From the NCBI GenBank assembly GCA_949130495.1, contig OX422222.1, positions 275,642,109-275,706,108 on the forward strand: DNA of 64,000 bases, written 5' to 3'. Within the stretch, counting starts at the first letter, position 1. Every line of letters begins with the position of its first letter. The translations under genes and the position numbers were made by a program. Below are positions 1-11,960 of this stretch, in pieces. This DNA is from Sambucus nigra (taxonomy: Eukaryota; Streptophyta; Magnoliopsida; Dipsacales; Adoxaceae). The notes under the pieces were generated by a model. The model worked only from the letters and a program-made list of their open reading frames with translations, was not told where the DNA came from and searched no databases.

Positions 1-2083
1 TTCATTTGAATGACCTCAATGCCTTGAAATTCGTGTTTTTATGATAAAAACTCTCTTATTCAAATTTTTAAAGAGAACTTTATTGAAAGAAATTTTTCAA
101 TACACGCTCCAAAGTTTTCCCTTTTTGGTTAATCGAAACCAGTTTTAGTTTCACAAATATTTCATCCCCATATGTGATTTGTGAGATTTATGAAACCCTA
201 CTCGATCTCTATTAGTGTCTTGTGGAATTGAGGTTCCACTACTGAAGAAGAAGAAGGTTGATCGGTGGATACTGAGGGAAGACCGTTTCCAATGAACGAC
301 ACTAGACTTGGTCATATTCTATAGAAGGAATTAAAGACTTTGCACATTATACATAGTCGTTCTATGTAGTTTGTAAGTCAGTTGTGTCTATCAATTACTC
401 TATAGTGCTGAGTAAAGGCTTTGCCACTTTTAGGGATTTTTCCTTACTTATTTGCATGTCTGATTTAGACGTGTGTTTGTTTAGGATTGAAATTGGACTT
501 TATGATATCATGAACACTTAATCGTTAATCAAGATAAAATTTGATTAAAATTAAAATTTATGTGTGAGGAACCTAGTATACGAATCAATCCATAAAATTC
601 CGCATTCTGAATAATATTCACATAAGAACCGAGAATTAGTATTAATAATGCCTAAGAGGTTCTTCGGATTATAATATACATAATATTTGGTTACTTTTAG
701 GTAGACTGAAAACTTACATACTTTTTTCGTTGATTCTAACTTACACTTATTCCTCAGCATGTGTGCTGAGAAATTGTAGATCTAAATAAATGTAGTGGGA
801 ACAAAACTAGTTCACCATGGATCTAACCATATCTAATAGAGTCTTCTTCCTTCTTATCGCTACAACATTTTGATGTGGAATGCTTCGTTTAGAAACCTGA
901 AATGTTACCCGAACCTATGATAAATGATTCCTAAAATCGCCCAAGAGGTACTTACTTACCTCGACAATGAGATAATCAGGTTAGGATTTGTTTACCATGC
1001 CTATGCTCCACCTCGGCATTATGCACTTTGAAATTATCAATGGCTTCAGACTCGTGGTTGATAAGGTAATCATATCCATACCTTTAGTAATCTTCAATAA
1101 AGTGATGAAGTACTTGTTGAGGATAAATATATGTAGAAAAATTTTAGCCCCAAAACTTTGATGAATAAATAAATAGAAAGTGAACAAAAAAAATAAGGTT
1201 TGATGTTTAAACCTAGGTTTCGAAATATTAGACCTTTGAGGATCTTGTTGATGATCAAAATAAGGAGAAAATTTATTTGGAGAAGATGAGAAGGTTGTCT
1301 TCTTTTGGTACTCTAAAATATTACTAGTGTCCATCGAAAGGCTTGAATCCTCTAATATATGATCCTCTCAAAGAATGACGTGGGGGGGGGGGGGGGGAAC
1401 TTTTGAGATGAAAACCTTTGGTTTTGTGTGAGATATAGACTTCTCTCTTTAAGACTCTTCATAAAAATAGGAATAGTGTTTCCTCTCCCTACCTATCCCA
1501 TAATAATGAATACGCAGCTTAAAACCATATCTTACACCAATATACATATGTATAAGTTATGTGTCTGGTCTAAATTGGGTCTCTAGAGAGTCTGGGTCTA
1601 CTACTTAGGTATATGGAATATCTAAGGACCCAAGAACAAATAAATTGGATTCAAAATAAATGCTCAAAAACCATAAATTACAATTATGGGAGAATTATCT
1701 TAATAGTGCAAGTAACTTGAACTAAGTGTCATTTATTTGGCGTTAGGCGATAAAGGTTGGAAACTCAATATAAGAATGTAGGAGAGTCTAATTATCTATA
1801 ATCTTAGATAAGATCATCTTTAACTTATTGTGAATGTATTAAGAAGAGATCTTGAGAGACCTACACAGAAGAACCTCCTTATGTTCTATATTGATGTAAC
1901 CCTTACCCTGGGCAAAAGGGGCATGTAAAATTTTATGGAAATCTAATTAATAATAAAATAGAGAAACCCTTATAGACGTTAGTATTTACTGAACCATTTA
2001 AATACTTGTATTATATAATTTTGTGAATTATTTATTCTATTTACTTTTAATTATTTAGGATCATTCATTGTGGGATAATTGCA
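1..2083. other. AT-rich unassigned sequence, possibly the 5' LTR of element B
   Basis: No coding region can be supported here. The stretch is AT-rich and ends in a TGCA-like end at about 2083, eight bases before a sequence that looks like a primer binding site. Its 3' part may therefore be the 5' LTR of element B. I could not find a matching LTR start downstream of B's integrase, so this is inference only. It contains a run of sixteen G at 1382-1397. Confidence 0.3.
1382..1397. repeat. Poly-G homopolymer, 16 bases
   Basis: A run of sixteen G residues in AT-rich sequence, read directly. It may be a true microsatellite or may be inflated by sequencing. No function is implied. Confidence 0.9.
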
Positions 2084-2091
2084 CTTGTAAT

Positions 2092-2108
2092 TGGCACGGT
2101 CTGAGGGA
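2092..2108 (+). promoter_or_regulatory. Candidate primer binding site of element B
   Basis: The motif starting TGGCACGGTCTGAGG follows a CA dinucleotide by eight bases. It resembles the TGGCACGCCC-type primer binding sites that I recall from Tat-related gypsy elements. It lies about 600 bp before recognisable gag, which is the expected order. The matching LTR has not been proven. Confidence 0.35.
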
Positions 2109-2703
2109 AACGAGTTTTCTTTTCCTAAAGAAATTACAACCAATAAAAAATATATCTCACCCACACAGTTCACCTTCACCATTTAATGGAAATAACAAGA
2201 ATTGGCTTCCAGTGCCTAAAGTAAGATTAGATATCCACCTTAAAAGGATTAATGATGCTCCTCATGCATGTTATCCCCTATAAGAGTGACACTCTAAGCA
2301 AAGAAACAAGCAATCTAGATCCACTTAGATATTATGACTGGTTGATGCATATGAATAGCGACTCCGTCGGTATGAGGATGCCAAAGGCCTCCAAAGGGAG
2401 GAAAACACACATCTGTAGTGACATTTGGAAAGAATGGAGTGAGAACTCCACGAAGAATAGCGTTATCACCAAGGCCAAACCCTCAGCTCCCAGTCGAGTA
2501 AAACTTACTATTAAGGAAGGCGTTAATTTCATGATTAGGAGCATTTTGAGCATGATAGTCACTCGATGAGATGAGATCAAGATATATGAAATTATATACA
2601 TGATATCCACAATCTGATTAGGAAATAAATGAATCAACACCACATTTATCTTGGGGATAGATCCACTAAGGAACTGGTTAGGAGGGCCCTCATCACCTAA
2701 ATG

Positions 2704-3055
2704 CAATCCCCTTTTTTAAGGGTAATTAAATGTCTAGAACCTCTCAAGAAGTTTAGAACTACTAGGTTCAAGATTTATGATGTAAATACCGACTCCATTA
2801 ACCACATAGTTCACTACAGGCAGGTTATGACCTTGTGAAATCACAATGATGTTCTTACGTGTTGTATATTTTCTTAGATCCTGGGGATTTCCCATAGAAA
2901 TGGTTTGAAAACTGCCATATAGATCGGTTAATGACTTTAAATAGATTTCCTAGGCCTTCACTGCTCGGTTGATCACTAGCAATGTCCATCCTAAGAGAAT
3001 GGATTCCCTCCTCACTATGAACAAAAATCCCCATGAAACTTTGAGAAAATACACT
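2704..3055 (+). pseudogene. Element B gag, 5' fragment (Retrotrans_gag type)
   Basis: Translation gives a recognisable plant gypsy gag: a start like SPF, then KFRTTRFKIYD, a central CCIFS segment, a KLPYRSVNDF segment, and AFTARLITSN up to LRKYT at the break. These match the known pattern of a folded capsid domain ending in a ...ETLRxYxxRYYE motif. At least four stops and one frameshift are present. The frame resumes at 42958 with DRKYYETYIEV, which proves that element A is inserted in this gene. The product would have been the structural capsid protein. Confidence 0.75.
3051..3055. repeat. Left target-site duplication of element A (ACACT)
   Basis: Five bases immediately before the TGTAGACACC start of A's 5' LTR. 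The right copy seems to be ACAAT overlapping the LTR end at 42955-42959. One base differs, and three bases of a tandem ACA ACA appear to have been lost. Confidence 0.5.
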
Positions 3056-3179
3056 TGTAGACACCCTATCTTAGGACCCCCTAAGAACCTCCTTAGGTCC
3101 CTAACACTCATCTGTTCACCATAAACCCTAGGTAATACTTCGAGTACCGATCTAAAGGCTACTGGCAGCTTCAGAGCCC

Positions 3180-3790
3180 CATTTGACTCCAGTCAACTTT
3201 CTATCTTGAATGAAGCTCATTGAATCCTTAAAAGGCTCTGAATACTTTTTTGAACAGTCCATCTCGTGCACTAATCGACCTTACGATTCAGACAAATGAT
3301 CTATTTTACTATAAGTACTGATCTCGAGTCCACCGAGAGCTCCAGGGCTCTATTTTACTATGGTCAAATATTTCTCTTGAGAAAATTAATGAATCTTTAA
3401 ATTTCTTTGAATACCCTTTCCAACGGTCTATCTCATTTGTGAATCAGCTTTACCGTTCAGAAGAATGATCCATTTTACTCCAAAGGGTCATCAGGCGCTT
3501 TCAGGCCCCATTTGACCTTGGTCAACTCTCCAAACTGAGCGAAGCTTAATTAAATCTCAAAGGTCACTAAATTCCTCTTCCATCAGTCCCTTCTGTGTGT
3601 AGATCAACCTCAAGGTTCAGACGTACAATTCGTTTTCCTCTAAAAACATCTCATCTAAAGACCGTCGGGTACTTTCAGGCCCAATTCAACTTAGGTCAAC
3701 TTTTATACCCAAGAGTGGCTCAATAGATTCTTAAAGGGATCTGAATTCCCTTTCCAACGGTCTGCCTCATGTGTATTTTAGACTTACGAT
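3180..3790 (+). repeat. Degenerate ~165-bp tandem repeats in U3 of element A 5' LTR
   Basis: Anchor sequences resembling CAACGGTCTATCTCAT recur at about 3252, 3421, 3581 and 3755, giving spacings of 169, 160 and 174 bp. Each unit also holds a phrase like CAGGCCCCATTTGACC and ends with a phrase like GGTCAACTCTC. The same repeats occur in the 3' LTR (about 41060-41650) and in the reversed LTR of element C (about 49850-50440). Confidence 0.7.
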
Positions 3791-3952
3791 ATGCATTTTA
3801 TGCTCATTTTTTTGAAAATATGTTCCGTACGGCCTATAGCCACCCCAAGAACCTTAACTATAGGCATGATGTCATTTACCATGCCTAGCAATTCAGACCT
3901 TATGTTGATAGGTAGTCCAGGATCCATGATGATTGACAACCCCCTTGGCCGC

Positions 3953-3960
3953 TATAAAAA
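3953..3960 (+). promoter_or_regulatory. TATA box of element A 5' LTR
   Basis: TATAAAAA lies downstream of the U3 repeats, in the position where the 3' LTR has TATAAAAT. A palindrome-like TGTTGATAGGTA lies about 40 bp upstream at 3903-3914. It would drive the genomic RNA. Confidence 0.7.
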
Positions 3961-5024
3961 TGCGATGTCCTCACCCTACCACACAACCTTGGACCTCTCT
4001 CAAAAAATTAAAGAACATTCTCCTCGTTATTAGAGCCTTCCCCTTTTCCAAAAAGTCCACTTTCCCACATTCTCTTACCTCCCATCCTTACTTCACTTGG
4101 TAATTCACCCCACTTCTCTACATAACTTCCATATCACCTTAAAATCAGTATACTTGCATTCCAAACTCAGTAACAAGCATCCATAAGGAGGTCTATTTCT
4201 CAACCCCTTTCTCTAGTTTATCCATTTTTAAGTGTTATTCATCACATTTTATTTTGTGCTTTTGTTTCATTATATCACTTATCAATAATCTCTACTCTTT
4301 ATTAGTAGTATTGTACATAATCTGTTTTCATAAGAAAAAATAAAAAGACAAAAAATAGGGTTTATTCGTAAGATCCAAGAGCGAGACTTACATTTTTACG
4401 TCTTCACTCTTAAAACACATTTTCCTCGCATAAAGGATTCCTACATTTGGATTTATGACACCTATGCTATTTTTGAACTACGTGGACTTTAATGCCCATT
4501 AGGCTACGTAGGCGTGTTAAGCCAATCCCGAGATTCGAGTTCTACCTCTTCAATTTTATATATCTTTTATATGTTACTATATCTATTTCATTAGTTAAAG
4601 ACTCCTATATACTTGTGTTTCAATTTTATATATCTTTTCGAGAACACTCCTATGGATGAATCCACTCTCCCCCCTCCATGACGTGAGTTGGATGATTCCA
4701 TTTTCCCATCACTTATATTAAACACACGTGCACACACATCACGTAGTTTAAAAGGAGAAGATTAACATAGCCCATGAGAGATCGACAGGGTGGAATGGGT
4801 GTCTAACACCTTCTCATTTCCTAACTTAGTCCCTGAACCTTCGAATTATTTGGTTATGAATGCATTAGTTTGACCTTGATGCCGTTGTCTTGAGGCAGGG
4901 ACATTCTTTTGCATGTTTTGTGAAAAATAGGTTGGCGACTCTATCTCTTCACCTTACCCCCATATGATGACAACTGATTCCATATACATTAGCAGCAGAG
5001 GAATCCTACCCCAAATGGCCACAG

Positions 5025-5040
5025 TGGTGACTCTGGTGCG
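5025..5040 (+). promoter_or_regulatory. Element A primer binding site, tRNA-Arg type
   Basis: TGGTGACTCTGGTGCG starts one base after the LTR end. It resembles the TGGCGACTCTGCTGGGG primer site used by Ogre/Tat elements (tRNA-Arg, from knowledge of the family), with several changes. Confidence 0.6.
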
Positions 5041-6580
5041 TGTTATTCTTTATTCTCCTACTTTTATACATATGTACATATGCTCCTACTTATATGTTCT
5101 TTTTACTCCTTTGCTTATCTCTTGTATATTTAATATCATCTCTAGCATGCTCTCTTTTCATGTATCTATCATTTTCACTTACTTGCACATGTTCAATTCA
5201 CACACTGAATTCTCCATGCTCACTTCACACACTCACACTTGTATATTGTTTCACCTCATACACCACTTGTATAATATCCATGATTAGATTCATTAGCGTA
5301 CATCCAGACTTCTCTCACTTTGATATGTCTTCATGCTCACTTACACATCTCACACCACTTGTAGATGATTTATGTTTAGGATCACTAGCACACACATTCA
5401 CTTGTGTATATTCATATAATCACTCATACTATTACCATGTCACTCTCTCACCTTACACATCTCACTCACTTGTATATATTCAAATGCTTCCCAATCAACA
5501 TGCTTAATACAATATTCATGCTCCATGCTAGATTTACTTTTCATGATATTTGTATATTCTCCCTCATTAGTGGTAATACTCCCCTTACTTATCATGCAAA
5601 TAAAATATCTCTCCATAAGATATTAATTAAGATTCATGCATTTTTGCACACTTATCACCATAGTATGGAAATATTGACCAAAATTTTGTCTCATACTGGG
5701 GGCTCATTTCGTGATAGGTGCCGACTTCGTTAGGGCGTGGTTAACCTAAGCGATATGATTCTCACCTTCCATTATCCTCGTACTTTTAACGTATATCTAA
5801 TGGTTCCCCTTGCATCGTACTACTTGATCGAACTCATGGAGGGAGGTATATTGTAGGGAACTCGTTCACGTACATCAAGTATATTAAATTCTCTCTCACA
5901 CGTACCATCCCCACTAGATATATCTTTAGGAAATTCATGTACACTCAGGTATATTAAATGGCTTTTCCACATGTACCAGAAGAATGATTGCCCCTATAGG
6001 CAAGAGGTATATCGTGGAAGTCATGACAAAGGGAGGAACCCTTCCACTAATCCAATAAGTGCATAAACCTCATATAGCTGTCAACCTTAGGGAACTCATA
6101 ATTAATTTGTCGATTATCATGTGAAACACTATCGAAATTCCGTGTTGGCATACCGCCAGAATTTTTGCACTATTTCGCTTTTTTTTTAAAACAGGACCCT
6201 GTCTGTGAGCCTGGAAATAAGTCAAACCACATCTTATATTTTTTAAAACCTATCTTTCACTAGGGTTGGGTCTTGTCCGACATTTTTCTTCTATTTAGGT
6301 AAACATAATACAAGTGAAAACCTAATAATAATAACCAAGATGAAATTTCTCCCCTTTTTTTCCCTCTTTTCTAAAACTAAAAATACCAAAATCATTTTTC
6401 CCTCTTATATAAAAAAATTCTCCCTTTTTCTTCCCAAAATAAACCCAAATCATTTTCCCTCTCAGTTCGATCGCATCCCTAATTCATCTGGCTCTTCGGT
6501 CTTTTGTCAAATCGCTTCGAAGCTCTCCTGTTTCTTTTATTACTTCAATCGAATTAGGGATCTACCTCCACAAGCTATTC
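5041..6580 (+). other. Element A leader, pyrimidine-rich, no gene supported
   Basis: The first 600 bases are rich in C and T with many CACTTG, CACAC and TTGTATAT blocks, a degenerate low-complexity repeat. Open frames of up to 155 codons occur, but their translations are strings of Leu, Ser, Tyr, Thr and Ile caused by composition, with no homologue in element C. From about 6190 to 6290 the sequence matches the right end of the window in reverse, including a GTCCGACAT block, so it is conserved leader sequence. Confidence 0.6.
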
Positions 6581-7870
6581 ATGTAGATCACCAACCAGGC
6601 ACTAAATGTTCAGCCAAATCTAATGTCCATCCTAGCCCAACTAAGTGATAAGATTGACAACCTTCAAATGATATCCAAAAGATTCAATGACATCAATCCC
6701 AAACTCTATAAGCTCATGAGACTGGCATCCTTTTTCCTCATGTTATGAGTCCACCTTCCTCCGAGCCTATCTGGATACTAGAATAATACCAACATGTTTT
6801 ATGTGACCTACCTACAAATGGGCTGCCACTAACTTAGCTCTTGATTTTGAACCGTACCCAGCTAGGGACGAATCTATTAGTACTCATGGCTCCCAAAGTA
6901 GTGAACTGAACAAGGCTAAGGAAGACCACATGCTCCTATCAAAAAAGTTTGACCAAGTTAAAATATTCAAGAACTATATGAATTACACTCACATGTCTCC
7001 CAAACCTAAGTCTAGGTTACCAAAAAAGTTCAAGATGCTAGACATCGAGAAGTTCAGGGGAAGAGGGTCCCCAATTGTGCACCTACGTAATTACCACTAA
7101 GCCATTACCCTTCTTGGTGCCCCAAAAGAGAAAATAGGCCAGATGTTTTAGCAGACCATGAAATAAAGTCCTCTCAAATGGTTTTTGTCTCTCGAAGAAT
7201 CCTGAATTTGTAGATGGGAAGATGTAACCCAGGAATTGACATTTTAATAATAATACAATGAAGAGCTAGAGGTCACACGCTGGGACCTAGAGCTACTCAA
7301 GCAAAACCTCGAAGAATCATGTATTACCTTTATTAGAAAATAAAGAGAGAAAGACACACCCATATAGCCAACAGACCCTACTAGGAGGAACATGTGAGCA
7401 TTGTGAAGAAGAAATTCTTGACTTATATTTGAGCATCCATGGGAGGACAGTACTACCCACACTTTTGAGACCTTTAAGAGTCTGGTGTGGAGATAGAAGA
7501 TGGTGTCACCAAAGTGGAGTCTGAACTAAAGAAGATGATCGAAAAGTTTGCACCAGGGAAGTATGAAAAGACCTATAATGCCTCAGTCTCAACCATTAAT
7601 AATATACCATAACCTGTAATTTCATGCGCACCAGAAAGTCACCCCAACCGTGTCAGAAAATAGTACACTGAGCTCCATGCTCCCCTATTGAAGGTATACC
7701 AAGCTCTGCTAGCCTGAAATCTCATCAAACCATTGGAACCCCGACCATTACCAAAATCACTCCCAAAAAACTTCAAGCAGGATGTATGTTGTGACTTTCA
7801 CCAATTCGTAGGTCATATCACCAACTAATGCATTCATTAAGATGGTTTTGCTTTCACTTATGCATTTCTC
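6581..7870 (+). pseudogene. Element A gag, decayed
   Basis: The start is placed at ATG 6581 because ITNQALNVQPNL aligns with the start of element C gag (ENTHQALVVQSDL). Later segments also align with C: KFDQVKIFKNYMNYTHMSP, then KFKMLDIEKF, then IVHLRNYH. A CCHC-like CDFHQFVGHITN-C segment lies near 7790. Codon 2 is already a stop (TAG), and many stops and frameshifts follow. It would have made the capsid and nucleocapsid of the particle. Confidence 0.7.
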
Positions 7871-8590
7871 GGCAGAGTGGGAAAATTTATTTGATGAAGC
7901 TATAGAGGTTTTCGAAATCATTGATTACTCTTGGAAGGAGTACATCGCTGCCACTGATTGGGGTGAAGACTTAGAAATGTTGAATGGAGAATCAGACAGT
8001 AAAGGTTTCCCAGCTTAGGATGAAGATTGAAAACATGAAGTGCAGCCTCTCACCGAGCAAACCATGAACTAAGAACTCCGAAGGAAGTGACTCTGAGGAA
8101 TACTTAGACCTACAAACACTAGGGTTGATTCACTGCATGACCCTCTTAGATGATGCAAAAATAGACCCGTCTGCCTAGATCACAACTGCTGATATGCCTC
8201 TCATAAATAGGCATGTCGTCCCACTCCAATCTGCTCAAGCTCGCCAAACCCTTATATTTATCCTATTCAAGTAACCTTCGCAGCTACTTCTATTTCTCCT
8301 ATTCCTAATTTAAATGTTACTGAGACCTATTTTGATGATGTTCTCAACGCTATTTTCCCTGAAAATGAAATGAATGAGGATTTTGAGTATCTTGTCGCGC
8401 CTTACATTAATTCCATTGATTTTAATAGAACTTGTGATGATGATGATGATTTTATAAATGAACAATTCTTAACCAATCTTAATAAGGAAAATAATAAAAA
8501 AAACTTAACCGCATTCAAGCTAATGATGATGACACCATTGTTATTAATCTTAGTTCCAGTATCCATTAGTGCGAGATTAGCATAGGGTCA
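7871..8590 (+). pseudogene. Element A gag-to-RT linker with deleted protease
   Basis: At 7870-8010 the translation WENLFDEAIEVFEIIDYSW...ATDWGE aligns with the unnamed domain of element C near 61650-61750. Directly after it, from about 8040, the sequence matches C at about 60230, so roughly 1.3 kb including the aspartic protease is missing from A. The acidic segment at 8370-8560 (EDFEYLVAPYIN, then DDDDDF) is conserved in C at about 59810-59970. It is the linker that precedes RT. Confidence 0.6.
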
Positions 8591-9470
8591 ACCCTTAATG
8601 ATTATGGCGAGTCAAATTTGTAGAACTATTGAAGGAGTTTTTGGACATCTTCATGTGGCCTATGACGACATGCCCGATAGTGACATATAGATAGCTCAAC
8701 ATCAGATCACCATATTCCAAGAATGCAAATCGAATAAGCAAAAGTTGAGAACTCCAAATGGAATGGTCACTCAAAGTCAAAGAATATGTAGTGAAACAGC
8801 TGAACATGGGTTTTATTCGCGTAGTCGAATACCATAAATGGCTTGCCAACATCATCCCCGTGCCAAACTCGGGGAGAAAAGTCCACATGTGCATCGACTA
8901 TATTATTTGAATAAGGAATCCCCAAAATATTATTATCCATTGACAAACATCGACATGATCCTGGATAACACGGCCATCAATACCCTCAAGTCATTTGTCG
9001 ATGGATTTGCCAGCTATAACCAGATCAAGATACACCCTGACCACTAGGAGAAAACTACATTATTCACATCCTGGGAAATTTCTGCAACACTGTTATGTAA
9101 TTCCAATTAAAAAATTCCAGGGCTACCTACCAAAGTGCTGCAACAACCATATTACATGACATTATTCACAAGTTGAGGTTTATGTTGACGATATGATCAT
9201 TAAGTCCAAGACTCAAGAACCTCATATCCTCGCCCTCAGTACGACAATATCATATGCATCTAAACCCACAAAAATGTATTTTTAGCATCATTAAGTGGAA
9301 ACTCTTGGGGTTTATGGTCAGTGAGAATGGAATTGAAGTAGACCCTCCCAATCTGAAATCCATACTTGAGATGTCACCACCCCAGATGGAGAAGGAAGTA
9401 TGAGGATTTCTGGGTAACTTGTGGTACATCATTCGGTTCATTAGCCAACTAACCTCTATCTGTTAACCCA
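8591..9470 (+). pseudogene. Element A reverse transcriptase
   Basis: RT copies the genomic RNA into DNA. Visible motifs are EYHKWLANIIPVPN, RKVHMCIDY, a PLTNIDMILDN segment, FVDGFASYNQI, and the catalytic EVYVDDMIIKSK at about 9178-9213, so the YVDD box is intact. Stops and frameshifts interrupt the frame in several places. Element C has the same order and near-identical motifs. Confidence 0.8.
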
Positions 9471-9800
9471 TTTTCAAAATTCTCCATAAGGATTCAACCA
9501 AAGTCTAGAACGAGGCCTGCAAAAAAGCCTTTGACCAAATCAAGCGATATCTTACCCCGACCTCTGGTGCTCATGCCTCCGCAGCATGGTCCCCCCTCTT
9601 ATACATGTCCATTGTTGATACCACGTCAGGGTCTTTATTGTCCCAATATATTGAAGAGTCCCACAAGGAAAGAGCCATCTACTATGCTAGTCAGAAATTG
9701 TTTGAGTATGAAGTCATTTACAATGCTTTGGATAAAGCATGTGTCGCCTTAATCTGGGTCACGTAGAAATAACGACACTACATGCTTGCTTTTCCTATAA
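9471..9800 (+). pseudogene. Element A RT connection and first RNase H domain
   Basis: The translation includes NEACKKAFDQIKRYLTP, then SHKERAIYYASQKL and YNALDKACVALIWVT. These align with element C at 58507-58932. This is the ordinary gypsy RNase H that follows RT and degrades the RNA strand of the hybrid. Frameshifts are present. Confidence 0.75.
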
Positions 9801-9989
9801 GACTAGTATCCCAGATGGATCCTATAAAATACCTAATAGAGAAACCCTCTCTATCATGATGAATTTCCTGATCATTGATGTTTCTAGTCGAGTTCGATAT
9901 TTGTATGTCACATAAAAGGCCAGAAAGGGAGGGTCATCTTTGACTACCTTTCCGATTATAAATGGAAAGAACCGATGTTTGGGTCTTTG

Positions 9990-10450
9990 AATTACCAGAC
10001 GAATACATTCTCTACACCTCTCAGGAGGATGTCAAATGGCATATGATCTTCGATGGAGCTTCTAACAAGAAACTGTATAATATTGGGACACCCATGATCG
10101 CTTTTGATGACTCTCATGCCCCAATACCATTAAGATGGACTTCCCTTTCACGAATAACATAACTGAATATGAATCATGCACCGTGGACCTTAAGATCGCA
10201 CTTGAGAAAGGTATCAAGCACCTAGACGTCTATGGGGACTCTTCCCTTACTGTTAGAAAAATCCTTAAAAATGGAAAGGTAATGGCGAGAAGATCCTACC
10301 CTTCCATGCACACCTAGAAGAGATTACCTCCCAATTCAATGATTTTACCTTCTATTACCTTCCTTGCGTGAAAAATAGCCTAGTTAACACACTTTTTACC
10401 TTGGCCTCCATGGTAGATATGCGTGAGGGAATAATAATGGCCCCTTTCTT
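9990..10450 (+). pseudogene. Element A second (archaeal-type) RNase H
   Basis: The translation shows WHMIFDGASNKK, then FTNNITEYESCTVDLKIAL and HLDVYGDSSLTV. This is the DGA...TNN-EYE...GDS pattern of the additional RNase H that marks the Tat lineage. It then continues to FYYLPCVKNSLVNTLFTLAS and a segment ending in MAPFLVKKK. It aligns with element C at 57837-58330. There is one frameshift between the first two segments. Confidence 0.75.
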
Positions 10451-10539
10451 GGTTAAAAAGAAAACTACACCAACTCATTATTACCAAATTGAGCTCATCA
10501 CTAGAGAAGATCCTGACATGGATGGATTATGGTACTATG

Positions 10540-10938
10540 ATATTTGGTGTTATTCAAACATGGTAGGTATCCCTGAGTTGCAGATAAAAAAGACCATGCG
10601 ACCCTTCGCACACTGGTTGCCCAGTATATCATCTGCGATAAAGCACTTTTCATGAGAAACTTTAATGGAACCCATTTGCACTGCATAGCAGGGGATGATA
10701 TTGAAGGAATGATGCAGAAGATCCCAAATGAGAAATGCGAGCTCCATATAAACGGTCATATACTTGACAAGAAAATCATCCGTTAAGGGTACTATTAGAC
10801 CACCATGGTTTAATATTGCACCACCTATCTTTAAAGATGCCTAAAATGCTAATAGTTTGTTAACTTCCAACACTTTCCTCCCTAGGAACTGTATAACATG
10901 ACCTCTCCCTAGCCCTTCTCCACCTGGGTCATAGACAT
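10540..10938 (+). pseudogene. Element A integrase, N-terminal part
   Basis: The zinc-binding HHCC region is visible as ELHINGHILDKKIIR, then YCTTYL and RCLKC. It is followed by the start of the catalytic core, STWVIDI, where element D is inserted. The reading frame resumes at 34256 with IIRNVTPKASNG. Several stops are present. Confidence 0.75.
10934..10938. repeat. Left target-site duplication of element D (GACAT)
   Basis: GACAT precedes the D 5' LTR, and an identical GACAT follows its 3' LTR at 34256-34260. Removing one copy plus the insert restores an unbroken integrase frame. Confidence 0.9.
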
Positions 10939-11957
10939 TATAAAGACATAATTTGCATAGTCCGTTTACATTAGAGTATGTTGTATACCGATACAACCGT
11001 AGAAGATTTATTCAAGTTTATTCATACATCAAGAGGGATCCGAATATCAATATTCTTCAACAATCAAGCCTCTGCGAGATAAATTTTGGTAAGGTTGTGT
11101 TTAAGTTCCTTAACGATTCATTATAAGTGTTGGTATAATTTTTCTAAACTGTTTTATAACACCTAAGGTGTTGTTTTTCGTCAAAATGAATTGTTTCTAA
11201 GTGTTGATGCGAAGCTTTTACAAAAGGGAATTTTTCATTTTGCTCATTCAAACGACATCATGTTCTCGCGTGAAGTCATTCAAGCGACATTACATGTCAT
11301 TCAAGCCAGATCAAGTTGTCATTCGAGAGAATCATTGAATTAACTTTTTTATAAATTTATCATTAAACGAGACTTTTTCACATAGGAGATCTGAGTTTTT
11401 CACACACACAAAAACTACAAACTGCATAAACATTTTGTCTTCTTCATTTAGGTTTTTTACCATTTGTTTTTCAATTTACAAAAATCCCAATAGTTTAGTG
11501 AATTGCTTGGAACCCAAGATAGATATTTGCTAGGGTTTCCCTTATAGGGAAGATTTCCTATTGGTAATTTGGTACTTGTGGGAGGTGATGGTAGATGAAT
11601 GCGTGTCATTGGGAGTGCTCGTGGGTGTTTCTAGATGATTTGGAACTGTCTGTTCTTATGGATCTATTGCGTGAGATTTATTGTCGATTCTAGGTTGTGT
11701 GTTCTTATATATCTACTAGTAATTTCATTATGTATGTAAGTTGGAATTTACCTTTTCATAGTGAAATAAAAGGTTTTTCCCTTTGGTTTTTTTTCCTGAA
11801 ATCTGAGTGTCAGCAATTTGTTTTGGTTTGATTTTAACACTTATATGCATGTGTTAGGGTTTAATTAATTTGGTTTAAAATTGACAATTGATTAAATAAG
11901 GTTTTAATTGGAATTTACGAATCACCCCACAATCAATATCGCACTCTAGGATTCTCA
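10939..11957 (+). repeat. Element D 5' LTR
   Basis: It aligns with 15682-16442 plus 33974-34255. The start TATAAAGACATAA corresponds to TGTAAGGACATAA in the other copy, so the terminal TG has mutated to TA. It ends in TTCTCA. Over the first 170 bases the two copies differ at about one base in ten. The region 11240-11340 holds repeated TCATTCAA-CGAC motifs. Confidence 0.85.
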
Positions 11958-11960
11958 AAA

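Larger units (their letters stand above)
3056..5023 (+). repeat. Element A 5' LTR
   Basis: It begins TGTAGACACC and ends GGCCACA, giving TGT...ACA termini. It aligns along its whole length with 40926-42957 and, reversed, with 48457-50500. U3 holds about four degenerate copies of a unit of about 165 bp (3180-3790), then a TATA box at 3953. Similarity to the 3' LTR looks like roughly 85 percent by eye, which suggests an old insertion. Confidence 0.85.

Noticed and set aside
981..1334. 117-codon minus-strand frame near the left end
   Set aside because: AT-rich sequence with no recognisable motif and no conserved partner in the window.
2068..2706. Overlapping frames of 71, 105 and 124 codons on both strands
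   Set aside because: They lie in the leader of element B before gag. None shows a known motif and they overlap one another on opposite strands.
5040..5733. Open frames of 155 and 109 codons in the element A leader
   Set aside because: The sequence is a pyrimidine-rich, repetitive stretch and the translations are strings of Leu, Ser, Tyr and Thr in several overlapping frames. There is no domain, and I see no supporting homologue.
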